Source of the DNA: Clostridium_AF sediminicola
Lineage (GTDB): Bacteria > Bacillota > Clostridia > Clostridiales > Clostridiaceae
Direction of reading: 5' to 3'
DNA length: 64,000 nucleotides
Assembly: GCF_050402865.1 (NCBI RefSeq)
Contig: NZ_BAABMF010000004.1
Coordinates: 186,001-250,000, forward strand
Position numbers and translations under genes: made by a program. The notes beneath the pieces were generated by a model. It was not told where the DNA came from. It was given only the letters and a program-made list of their open reading frames with translations, and searched no databases. Below, piece by piece: positions 17,960 through 26,283 of the stretch. Every line of letters begins with the position of its first letter. The stretch's first letter is position 1.

Positions 17960-19120
17960 ATGAATAAATTCGGATTTTATTTAAGTACAAATATTGACTT
18001 TGGTACTGGGAAAATTCAAAAATTAGGAAATTATATAAAAGAATTAAAATGTAAAAACCTAGTAATTGTTACGGAAGAAAATCTAGTAAATATTGGGATA
18101 GTAGAACCAGTAGTAAAACAATTAAAAGAATGTAATGTGAATTACAGAATTTTTGATAAAGTTGAACCAAATCCTGAAGTACATATAATTGATGAAGGTG
18201 CTATTTTTGTAAAAGAGCAACCATGTGATTTAATTATTGGCATTGGTGGAGGAAGTAGCATTGATACAGCTAAAGGAATAGCTGTTATGGGAATTAATGA
18301 AGGAAGTGTGTATGAGTATTTAGACGGACGTGGTGTAGATAAAAAAGAAATTAAAAATGCTATTCCACTAATTGCTATTCCTACAACATCAGGAACAGGA
18401 TCTGAGGTATCAATGTATTCTGTTATAACTGATGAAAATACTAGAATTAAGGATTCTTTAACAAGTGCTAGTATTTACCCTAAAATTGCAATTGTAGATC
18501 CAGAAGTAACACTTAAATTACCGTCAAAAATAACTGCTTATACAGGATTGGATGTTTTAGGACATGCATTGGAAGCATACACATCATCAATTCAAAATCC
18601 ACTTACAAATGTTTGGGCTTTAGAGGCAATAAAATTAGTATTTGAAAATCTACCTGAAGCCGTGCACAAGGGTACAATAAAATCAAGAGAAAAGATGGCA
18701 TTTGCGTCTGTTATGGCCGGCTCAGCTATGAGTCATTGCGGAGCAACTATTCCACATGGTCTTGGGTGTCCACTTTCAGGGCATTGTAATCTGCCTCATG
18801 GATTAACCGTTGGGGTACTTCAAATTCCTATGATTGAATACAATAAAGGAGTTTTAAAAGAAGAGTTTTATAATGTAGTGAAGTATATTGAACCATCAAA
18901 AGTTATTGCAAAAGAGGAAGCTGCAGATAAACTAATAGAATTAATTAAAAAGCTATTTTTCGATATAGATGTAGACTTAAAATTAGATGGAAATATAATC
19001 GATAATATAAAGATAGTTGAGATGATACAGGATGCGTCGATTCATGGATGTACTAGTTTGAATCCTTTAACTTTAAACAAAAAAGATATTGAGAAAATCT
19101 ATAAAAGGGTAATTAGTTAA
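17960..19120 (+). CDS. Iron-containing alcohol dehydrogenase (aldehyde reductase), cluster A copy
   Basis: A 386-residue group III alcohol dehydrogenase. The GIGGGSSIDTAKG nucleotide loop, TTSGTGSEVS, and metal ligands Asp/His in AIVDPEVT...GLDVLGHALEAY and His/His in GATIPHGLG...NLPHGLTVG are all present. It should reduce the aldehyde released by the operon aldolase with NAD(P)H, like FucO or sulfolactaldehyde reductases. It is the last gene of cluster A, behind an AAGGAGG site. A second family member lies in cluster B at 51901. Confidence 0.9.
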   Translation: MNKFGFYLSTNIDFGTGKIQKLGNYIKELKCKNLVIVTEENLVNIGIVEPVVKQLKECNVNYRIFDKVEPNPEVHIIDEGAIFVKEQPCDLIIGIGGGSSIDTAKGIAVMGINEGSVYEYLDGRGVDKKEIKNAIPLIAIPTTSGTGSEVSMYSVITDENTRIKDSLTSASIYPKIAIVDPEVTLKLPSKITAYTGLDVLGHALEAYTSSIQNPLTNVWALEAIKLVFENLPEAVHKGTIKSREKMAFASVMAGSAMSHCGATIPHGLGCPLSGHCNLPHGLTVGVLQIPMIEYNKGVLKEEFYNVVKYIEPSKVIAKEEAADKLIELIKKLFFDIDVDLKLDGNIIDNIKIVEMIQDASIHGCTSLNPLTLNKKDIEKIYKRVIS

Positions 19121-19166
19121 AAAATAACATTTAATAAATTATCTCATGAGAAGAATTATATTATAG

Positions 19167-19195
19167 TTGACGATATCCAATGTTGGTTATATAAT
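19167..19195 (+). promoter_or_regulatory. Sigma-A promoter with PadR operator in the spacer
   Basis: TTGACG (19167-19172) and TATAAT (19190-19195) are separated by exactly 17 bases. The spacer contains TATCCAATGTTGGTTA, a near-palindrome matching the perfect operator at 19976. A second half-site, CAATGTTGGATA, overlaps the PadR start region (19206-19217). This is a typical autoregulated layout. Confidence 0.85.
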
Positions 19196-19208
19196 AAGAA
19201 TACAATCA

Positions 19209-19931
19209 ATGTTGGATAAGAGGGTGAGAAACATAGTTAAAGTATTAATTTTATATTATTTAAGTATTAAATCTACTCATGGATATGAGATTCAAAAATT
19301 TATTCAAACAAATCACATGGACAAATGGACTAAAATACAATCGGGATCTATTTATTATGCTCTAAACAAGCTTGAAAAACATGGGTTTATTGTTTTAAAA
19401 GAAGAAATTGGTTCTGGTTCAAAAGCTAGAAAAATTTATGAAATAACTGATAAAGGTAGAGATGAATTAAAGGAACTAGTAAAAAAAGAGTTAGATAGTG
19501 AACTATTTTCAATTGGTTCGGATAAGTTCATCATTTATCCATTGCTAAATACACTTGATAAAGAAACTATGATTTCAAAAATAAATAATCATATTAATAA
19601 GCTAAAAGATAAAATAGCATACTTAGAGAAATGGCAGAATATCAAAGTCAATGAGAACAGTTTAGAGGTTGAAAGAATTTCTTTTGAAATGATGATTAAC
19701 AATGTGGAATACCAAATAAAATGGCATAAAGCACTTATTAAAGAAATGGATAAATGCATTATGACAAGTGAAGAAATATCAAATCTTATTGCAAGCATTG
19801 ATTTTTCGAACTCTGAGACAATTGAAGCATCAACAAACGATTCAATTGAAAGTTTAAAGAGAGAAATCTTAAATAATCCAGAATGTGCATCAGAAAAATT
19901 AGACGAGTTAATAAAAAAGTTGAGTAAATAA
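19209..19931 (+). CDS. PadR-family transcriptional regulator
   Basis: A winged-helix PadR regulator of about 240 residues. HGYEIQKFI and the recognition region SGSIYYALNKLEKHGFI are characteristic, and a long C-terminal helical (Vir) dimerisation domain follows. The start is uncertain: ATG 19209 is in frame, but the GAGGGTGAG downstream of it suggests translation may begin slightly later (GTG 19224). The TTG at 19167 is the promoter -35 box, not a start. The operator motif occurs in its own promoter and again before the flavoprotein gene at 20013, so it probably represses both. Confidence 0.88.
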   Translation: MLDKRVRNIVKVLILYYLSIKSTHGYEIQKFIQTNHMDKWTKIQSGSIYYALNKLEKHGFIVLKEEIGSGSKARKIYEITDKGRDELKELVKKELDSELFSIGSDKFIIYPLLNTLDKETMISKINNHINKLKDKIAYLEKWQNIKVNENSLEVERISFEMMINNVEYQIKWHKALIKEMDKCIMTSEEISNLIASIDFSNSETIEASTNDSIESLKREILNNPECASEKLDELIKKLSK

Positions 19932-19936
19932 TATTT

Positions 19937-19962
19937 TATCCTATCTTTTAATGGATAGGATA
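19937..19962. other. Stem-loop between padR and the flavoprotein gene
   Basis: TATCCTATC / GATAGGATA, nine perfect pairs around an eight-base loop, just behind the PadR stop. There is no T tract on the + strand, so termination is doubtful. The arms share TATCC/GGATA with the nearby operator. Confidence 0.5.
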
Positions 19963-19975
19963 AAAAAATAAACTC

Positions 19976-19995
19976 ACTATCCAACGTTGGATAGT
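19976..19995. promoter_or_regulatory. PadR operator (perfect 20-bp palindrome)
   Basis: ACTATCCAACGTTGGATAGT is a perfect palindrome ending 17 bases before the ATG of the flavoprotein gene, overlapping the position where its transcript or ribosome site must start. Its core matches the sequences in the padR promoter. Confidence 0.8.
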
Positions 19996-20012
19996 ACGCG
20001 AGGAGGAACAAA

Positions 20013-20819
20013 ATGAACATAGTTGTATTAATAGGGAGTCCAAGAAAAAAAGATAGTTTTAATGTGTGTAAGGAAATTGAATCAAGATTAGATGCTGAGA
20101 ATATTACTTATGATTATATTTTTTTAAAGGACTATAAAATTGAAGACTGTATAGGGTGTGGTTTATGCTTTAAGAAGAGTGAAAAACTTTGTCCTTGTAA
20201 AGATGATGTATATTTAATAAGAGAAAGATTAATGGCTGCTGATGGAATTATATTTGCAACCCCTGTATATGCATATCAAGTTCCAGCACTATTAAAAAGA
20301 ATTATTGATAGAATGTCCTTTTTATTTCATCGACAGGAATTAGTTGGAGTGCCTGCTATAATTGTAGTTACTAGTGATGGTGGAGGACATAAACAAGTGA
20401 GTAAGTATATGAAAATGACAGTTACTGGATGGGGATGCAATTTAATTGGTAGTATTAATATTATTTCTCCTATGTATTTTGAGGATAAGAAAGATAATTC
20501 TGTTTGGGGGTATGATGAAGGTTATCATAATAAGATGACATCGTATCTTAATAAACTTGCTGATAGATTTAAGGGAGTCATTAGAAGTGGGATTTCAGAA
20601 ATTCCTTCTTTTTATGAAATTTTTATGTTTAATTGTTTGAGATCAAAGACTTTTACTTCACAAGCTGATTATGATTATTGGCATGATAAGGGATGGTTGA
20701 ACTCATACTATTTTTATGATACAAGATTGAATCCTTTTAAAAAAATATTTGGAACTATTTTAAGGGCTATTGTTGATTTAGCAGGTAGAAGGTTGAAGAA
20801 TAAAATAGGTCAAAGCTAA
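20013..20819 (+). CDS. NAD(P)H-dependent flavin/iron-sulfur flavoprotein oxidoreductase
   Basis: A 268-residue flavodoxin-fold protein of the NADPH-dependent FMN reductase family. LIGSPRKKDSFN is the FMN phosphate loop. DCIGCGLCFKKSEKLCPC provides a compact set of cysteines as in iron-sulfur flavoproteins. FATPVYAYQVPALLKRIIDR is the family signature. The C-terminal ~90 residues are an extension with aromatic-rich sequence. ATG follows GAGGAGG. The PadR palindrome directly upstream indicates PadR control, so it may respond to a redox-active or aromatic inducer. Confidence 0.87.
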   Translation: MNIVVLIGSPRKKDSFNVCKEIESRLDAENITYDYIFLKDYKIEDCIGCGLCFKKSEKLCPCKDDVYLIRERLMAADGIIFATPVYAYQVPALLKRIIDRMSFLFHRQELVGVPAIIVVTSDGGGHKQVSKYMKMTVTGWGCNLIGSINIISPMYFEDKKDNSVWGYDEGYHNKMTSYLNKLADRFKGVIRSGISEIPSFYEIFMFNCLRSKTFTSQADYDYWHDKGWLNSYYFYDTRLNPFKKIFGTILRAIVDLAGRRLKNKIGQS

Positions 20820-20926
20820 AATATGAGTTTTATGAAATAAAACAGGTTTACTCTAGAATATTATTTTACTGTTTGGTAGAATAACATTAAACTTATTTTA
20901 TCAAATAAAGTAAAGGATGAATTATT

Positions 20927-21541
20927 ATAAAACTTTGGACGATTAAAGATAAAAATGGATTTAATGAATTAAAAGCTAATAAGAAATTACAGGGTAAATC
21001 ACAGTTTGTTGATGATGATTTTAGAATGGCTTACGATTGGATGGTTTACCAAATGAATAAAAGATTGAAAGTGCAGAATTCTAATTCATCAAAGTATCCA
21101 GTGTGGGCTTGGTATCAGTGGAGAGGAACTAAGAGAAGGAAGCCTGATTTGAGATGTAGTGGCTATGCAGAGAAAGGAACAAAACTATATAGAATTGAAT
21201 TTGAAATTGAAGAGGATAAAGTACTGTTATCCAATTTTGATTTATTTCATTATGTATTGAATTACTGGTATCTACCTAAAAATGAAGAAGATGATAATTT
21301 ATTCTATAGAGAAATGGATAAAAATAATATAACATTATTTGACTTACAGAACTTTAATAAAAATTCCAAAGAACTAAATAAATTAAGAGCTAAAGTAAAG
21401 GAAAGTTGGAATTTAATATTTGACTTGGATAGATATGATGAATATATAAATGGTACTGAAAATGAAAAATCTATTCAAGCTACAATTTGTGAGTTACGCT
21501 GGGAAAGTGTAGTAGATGTAAAAGAATTTATTGCTAGATAA
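20927..21541 (+). CDS. DUF3841 family protein with non-ATG start
   Basis: The coding frame is longer than the first ATG (21026) suggests. Upstream in frame it reads IKLWTIKDKNGFNELKAN, the usual beginning of DUF3841 proteins (normally M-K-L-W-T). The codon at the expected Met is ATA (20927), preceded by two ATT codons and by AAAGGATGA, so translation may use ATT or ATA, or the start has mutated. DYDWM-like and ELRWESVVDV segments are present. Function is unknown. A 131-base fragment of the same gene is duplicated at 5253. A clear terminator follows. Confidence 0.75.
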   Translation: MKLWTIKDKNGFNELKANKKLQGKSQFVDDDFRMAYDWMVYQMNKRLKVQNSNSSKYPVWAWYQWRGTKRRKPDLRCSGYAEKGTKLYRIEFEIEEDKVLLSNFDLFHYVLNYWYLPKNEEDDNLFYREMDKNNITLFDLQNFNKNSKELNKLRAKVKESWNLIFDLDRYDEYINGTENEKSIQATICELRWESVVDVKEFIAR

Positions 21542-21557
21542 TAAAATAGTTAAAAAC

Positions 21558-21584
21558 AAAACTGCCTATTGTGGCAGTTTTTTT
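21558..21584 (+). terminator. Rho-independent terminator
   Basis: Stem AAAACTGCC / GGCAGTTTT, loop TATTGT, T tract. It ends the DUF3841 gene. Confidence 0.9.
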
Positions 21585-21760
21585 GTATGGATAAAAAAGT
21601 AAAAGTAAACAGCTAAGAAATCTTTATCGTAATGGTACTATGTACTAATAAGTTTAACTGTGAATTTGTGATAGAATTATAGATAAGTGTGTAAACTATA
21701 GTAGGAAAAAATTAACTGATGAACGTATTATTAAACAATAATATAGTAAGGAGCAAACTA

Positions 21761-22408
21761 ATGAGGAATGTATACGCAGTAATTTTTAGAGAAAACAAAA
21801 TAATTGTTAAAAGTAAAAAAAGAGAAGATGTAATAGAATATAAATTCGAAAATATAAAAACTTACCCTAATGTACCTCTTTACGCGAATTTATTTCAGGA
21901 TAAGATTGATATAAATGAGGTAAGTAAAGATTTGAATAAGAGTTTTAAAGGGGACATATTAAAGAATACATTGATACTAAGACCAAAAGTTTTTGTATCT
22001 TTTCCAGATGATGCAACTGATGTAGATAAAAGAGCAATATCTGAATTCATATTGATGTTATTTAAAGCTAATATGCCGAAATTATTTGAGGAAAGTGTAC
22101 TTTTAGCTCCGATAGAAGAACTAGATTATGTTTCTATTTATAAATCATGTAGAATGTTTGTGCTTACATACAGAAAAGGTAAGCTTATTGAAGCACAGAA
22201 GTTTATAGAAAACAAGGATTATACTGTTGATGAGATGAAAGGATTTATTAATAATCTACATGATGACTGCTTGTTTAATAAGCTTAATATTTATTTAAAT
22301 GGTGAAGGCATGGAGAAATATAGTATTTTGGGTAAGGTTGTTGAGAAGGAACGATTGTTGAATAATTTGTTGAAGGTTGCAGATGGGAAACCTGTAAGGA
22401 AAAAATAA
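21761..22408 (+). CDS. Hypothetical protein, faintly actin/MreB-like
   Basis: A 215-residue soluble protein I do not recognise with confidence. ATG 21761 follows AAGGAG and is preferred to 21719. The segment RPKVFVSFPDDATDVDKRAI followed by a helix and LLAPIEE resembles the part of MreB-type actin folds where a conserved proline-rich strand precedes a helix and a strand, but the phosphate loops are not evident. It has its own promoter region and no operon partner. The next 244 bases hold a HIT-family relic. Confidence 0.5.
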   Translation: MRNVYAVIFRENKIIVKSKKREDVIEYKFENIKTYPNVPLYANLFQDKIDINEVSKDLNKSFKGDILKNTLILRPKVFVSFPDDATDVDKRAISEFILMLFKANMPKLFEESVLLAPIEELDYVSIYKSCRMFVLTYRKGKLIEAQKFIENKDYTVDEMKGFINNLHDDCLFNKLNIYLNGEGMEKYSILGKVVEKERLLNNLLKVADGKPVRKK

Positions 22409-22437
22409 AACATTAATGAATGGAGATTAAATCAAAT

Positions 22438-22581
22438 TTCACAGTAAAATCTCTATACAATGTAGGGATAAATATTGGATATGATGCTGGATAAACTATA
22501 ATGTACCTTAATGTACATCTTATTCCAAGATACAAAGGTGATTTTGAGAATCCAAGGGGTGGAAGAAGTTTGTCTCTATAA
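22438..22581 (+). pseudogene. HIT-family protein relic
   Basis: Frame 1 reads VGINIGYDAG, an in-frame TAA at 22492-22494, then TIMYLNVHLIPRYKGDFENP and RGG. This matches the C-terminal end of HIT hydrolases, whose catalytic motif His-x-His-x-His lies exactly at the YLNVHLIP position. Here only the last His is left, the rest being changed to Tyr and Asn. The N-terminal half is missing. The gene is clearly dead. Confidence 0.8.
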
Positions 22582-22652
22582 CTATTCATACTTAAACCAT
22601 GCTTGTTTTACCAACTAATGATTTAGGGTATAATTAGATAGAAAAGAGGTTT

Positions 22653-23057
22653 TTGTTAAAAAAGCAATATAAATTGAATGTAGAAGAAAACATGGAACAA
22701 TTGGTAAAATGGGATGTGAAAAATATGTCTAAACTAAAAAGTCTAAAGAAAAAAACTATTAATTTAGAAGAAATAGAAAAAATCTTTAAGATAAGAGAGT
22801 ATAAAAAACTATGTGATTTAGTAAATGATCTTATAGAAAAGAAAGAAATAAATCCAATAAAAAATAGTGGTGGCAATGGAAAAACTCCAAAGCTTTATAA
22901 AAGATATAGAGTAGTGAAGGAAAAGAAAGACTACAGTGATTTTTTAGAAGAATTAAGTTTTAGAGTATCAACAAGATTTGATATAAGTTATTATAAAAAC
23001 CATTTAGATAAATATGAGAAACATAGAGAATATATTTTGCAATTATCAATGATTTAG
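22653..23057 (+). pseudogene. Winged-helix protein fragment, possibly N-terminus of a Wadjet JetD-like protein
   Basis: A 134-residue frame from TTG behind AAGAGG. It has a winged-helix-like region (NLEEIEKIFKIREYKKLCDL, then PIKNSGGNGKTPKLYKRYR) and a tail, FDISYYKNHLDKYEKHREYI, that recalls the N-terminal domain of DUF3322/JetD proteins. It stops abruptly after the REYILQL that in that family leads into a longer protein. The SMC-like frame begins a few bases later in another frame. I read this as a deletion junction between two defence-type genes. The JetD assignment is from memory of the family and is moderate at best. Confidence 0.4.
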
Positions 23058-23065
23058 GTTATACA

Positions 23066-26000
23066 TTGAGAAAAGTTTTTAATGAAGAATTAATTAAAAC
23101 AAAAGAAGAAGAAAAGAAGAAAATTGAATTGAAGCAATGTCTTACAGAAGAAAAAGGGGAGAACGAAGAAAATTTAAAAATAAACAGAAAGACTATTGTG
23201 GATTTAAATAATAGAAGCGGTAGATTATTAGGAGTTATTTATGGATTTCAAAAGGAAGAAACTAAATTTAATAAAGAATATGATGAAAGATTATTTAGAA
23301 ATTTAGAGGGCTTTTTAGATGAGGAAGAGCTTGTAAAACTAGATAAATCTATTAAGGAAAATGCTTTGAATTTAGAAAAACAAAGAAAAAAATTAGGCGA
23401 GCAGCTGCAGAACAATCAATATGAAATAAAAAGTAAAGAAAGAGAAAAAATAAATAATTCTTTAGAAATAAATTCTACAAAATATAATTTGGAAAGTAAA
23501 AAAGAAAATTTAGATGAATTTGAGAAGGAAATAGAAAAAAGAATTGAAGAAATCAAATATATAGATTTTGAAGAAGATAAATTATTCCAATCTAATGAAA
23601 TTATTGAAGCTTTTCTAAGAAAAATAAATTTTATAAAAGAAGATGAGAGAAAGCTTAGAAGAATAATGGATAAACAAAAAGAAGAATTAGAAAAACTTAG
23701 ATCAGGAAGAGTGTTAGAAATACCAAAAGAAATTGAAGAAGCTTTTAGGAAAAAAGATATAAATATAATATACGGAATGGATTGGATTAAGAAAAATGGC
23801 AGAGATTCTAAAGAAAATGAAGAGTTTATAAAAAATAATCCTTTTATTCCATACTCTATAATTATGGATGCTAGAGAAATAGAGATATTAGAAAATGAAT
23901 CTTTAGAAATATTTACATCTACTCCAATTCCAATAATTAAAAGAGAAGATTTAGGAAAAGCACTAGATAGTACAAAGGAGAATCTATTACATTTTAATAA
24001 TTTGAAATTCTTTGTATCTTTTAATAATAAGCTTTTAAACGAAAAAGAATTAGAAAAATTAATGCAGAATAAAAAAGCTGAGTTAGATAAAACAATAGAT
24101 AGAATTATTTCAAAAGAAGAGGACATAGAGTTTTATTCTAAGAAGAAAAGTTTTATAGAAAATTCTTTATTAAATAAAGAAAACTATGAGGGATTAAAAA
24201 AAGAAATTGAAGTTTTAAAGAATAAAAGTGAAGAATTAAGAGCATTAGAAATAAAGCTAGAGAAAGAAATCTCAAATTTTAAAACTTCTATAGAGTCTAT
24301 CCAAAAGGAATTATCTAGTTTTGATAAGGAAATTGAAAAGAATAAAAGAAAAGGGAAAGATTTTGAAAGATTAAGAGAAGAATACCAGGAATATAAAAAA
24401 AATAAAGCTTCTCTATTAAATCTTGAAGAAAGAATCAAAATTACTAATTCTCAAATTGAAAAAGATAGCAAAAGAAATAAAGAAATCGGAAGAGAATTAT
24501 ATGATTGTGAAGAAAGTATAAGATATCATAAAAGTGAAAAAGAAAGAATTGCAAAAGATTCAATCAAATTTGAAGCATATAAAAGTGGTTCTATCATAGA
24601 AAAGGACAAAGAAGATTTAATTTCAGAATATAATGCTTTAACTGAGAAAATTCAGAGTTCAGAAGAAGAGCTACAAAGTAAAAAAGAAATGGCTACAAAA
24701 AGATTTAACGAAGTAGATGAGGATCTTGATTTTAAAGTAAACCAATATGCTTTGGAGGAAAAAGAATATACCACTGTAATCTATGATAGATTTAAGGAAA
24801 GAGAAACAGAACAAAATATCGAAAAAGAAGAAAATAGTTTAAATAAACTAAAAGAAGTTTTGGGAGAAATAAAATCAAACTTAAGAGTTGCAAATGCTGA
24901 TTTTGATAGGTTTTATAAAGAACTAAAATTAAGGTTTGATAAAAATATAGCCAAGGATAAAAGCCTAATATTTGAGAAGAATTACAGTGAAGAAAAGGCA
25001 ATAATAAATGTAAAAATTGATGATAAAGTAAAAGAAAAGAATAAACTAGATAAACTAAATCTGAGAATAACTAATAATTTAAGTAATTTAAGCGAACATA
25101 GCAATTTAAATATTAGAGAAGAACTTACTATTAAATTTGAGTTTAATAATTTGGATGAGACTATAGGAAAACTAAAAAGGGACTTAAATAATCTTAAAAA
25201 AGATGAGAGTAAAAAAGAAAACTTACTAAGAGATATAATGTTTGATATTGCAGATAAAAAGGAATTTAAAGAGGATTCATTCTTTATAGACCCTATAAAC
25301 ACTCTTAGAAAACTTGTGTCAACTCCAAAGGAACTTTTAGAACAATTATTGATGCTCCAAGATTGTTATAAAAAACTTATGGACAAAATTGCTTATGATA
25401 TAGAACTTATTGAAAAGGAAGAATTTAATATTTTAGAAAGTCTATTAGAATACATAAATGAAGTTCATGAAAATATCGGAAGAATTGATAATAACTCATC
25501 CATAACAATAGGAAATAAAAGAGTAAAAATGCTAAATATTTCAGTTACAGATTGGGAAGAAAACAAAGAAATATATAAGATTAGACTAAAAGATTACTTT
25601 GAAAACCTAAGGGATGAATGTATATTAACTCTAGAGAAAAATGAAAGCATTGAAGAAACAGTAGGGAATAGGATAAATATATTTAAGCTTTATGATGAAG
25701 TAGTATCTATAAGTTCAATAATCATTAAATTATATAAAATAGAGGAAGAAAAACAAAGACTAATAACTTGGAATGAAGTTTCCACAAACTCAGGGGGAGA
25801 AGGTTTCCTATCAGCATTTGTAGTACTTTCAAGTTTATTATCTTATATGAGAAAAGATGAAACAGATATATTTAACAGAAAAGAAGAAGGAAAAGTCCTT
25901 ATCATGGATAATCCATTTGCACAAACATCTTCGGCTCATTTATTAAAACCTCTTATAGATATTGCAAAGAAAAGCAATACTCAACTTATATGTTTAACTG

Positions 26001-26182
26001 GACTTAGTGGAGATTCTATATACAATAGATTTGATAATATTTATGTATTAAATCTTGTACCATCAAAATTAAGAGCTGGGGTTAAATATTTAAAAAGTGA
26101 GCACATGGTAGGCGAGGAAGAAGATATTGAAGTTATGGTACCTTCAAGATTTAAGGTGGAGGAACAGACAAGGTTGTTTTAG
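23066..26182 (+). pseudogene. SMC-like ATPase lacking its N-terminal Walker A half
   Basis: About 1038 residues, mostly charged coiled coil (about 1-200 and 330-750) interrupted by a globular segment near 220-320. The C-terminal head has the ABC signature TNSGGEGFLSAFVVLSSLL near residue 907 and Walker B KVLIMDNPFAQT near 941. The C-terminus resembles the JetC/MukB-like SMC of firmicute Wadjet operons. No Walker A is present here, or in the 43 open bases upstream, so no complete ATPase site can form. The TTG at 23066 has no ribosome site. The remainder of the frame is intact, so truncation may be recent or a short product may still be made. Confidence 0.65.
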
Positions 26183-26283
26183 TTTGTATATTCCTTGAAT
26201 TTATGGGAAAATTTACTTTTGTTTTCTTTGAAAGTTTATAAAGATAGCATTTATGGTAGAATAAAGAGTAAGAGGTGATAATC

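Noticed and set aside
23416..24126. Long minus-strand open frame (236 codons)
   Set aside because: It is the antisense shadow of the Lys/Glu-rich coiled coil of the SMC gene; its protein is a monotonous Ser/Leu/Phe string with no ribosome site.
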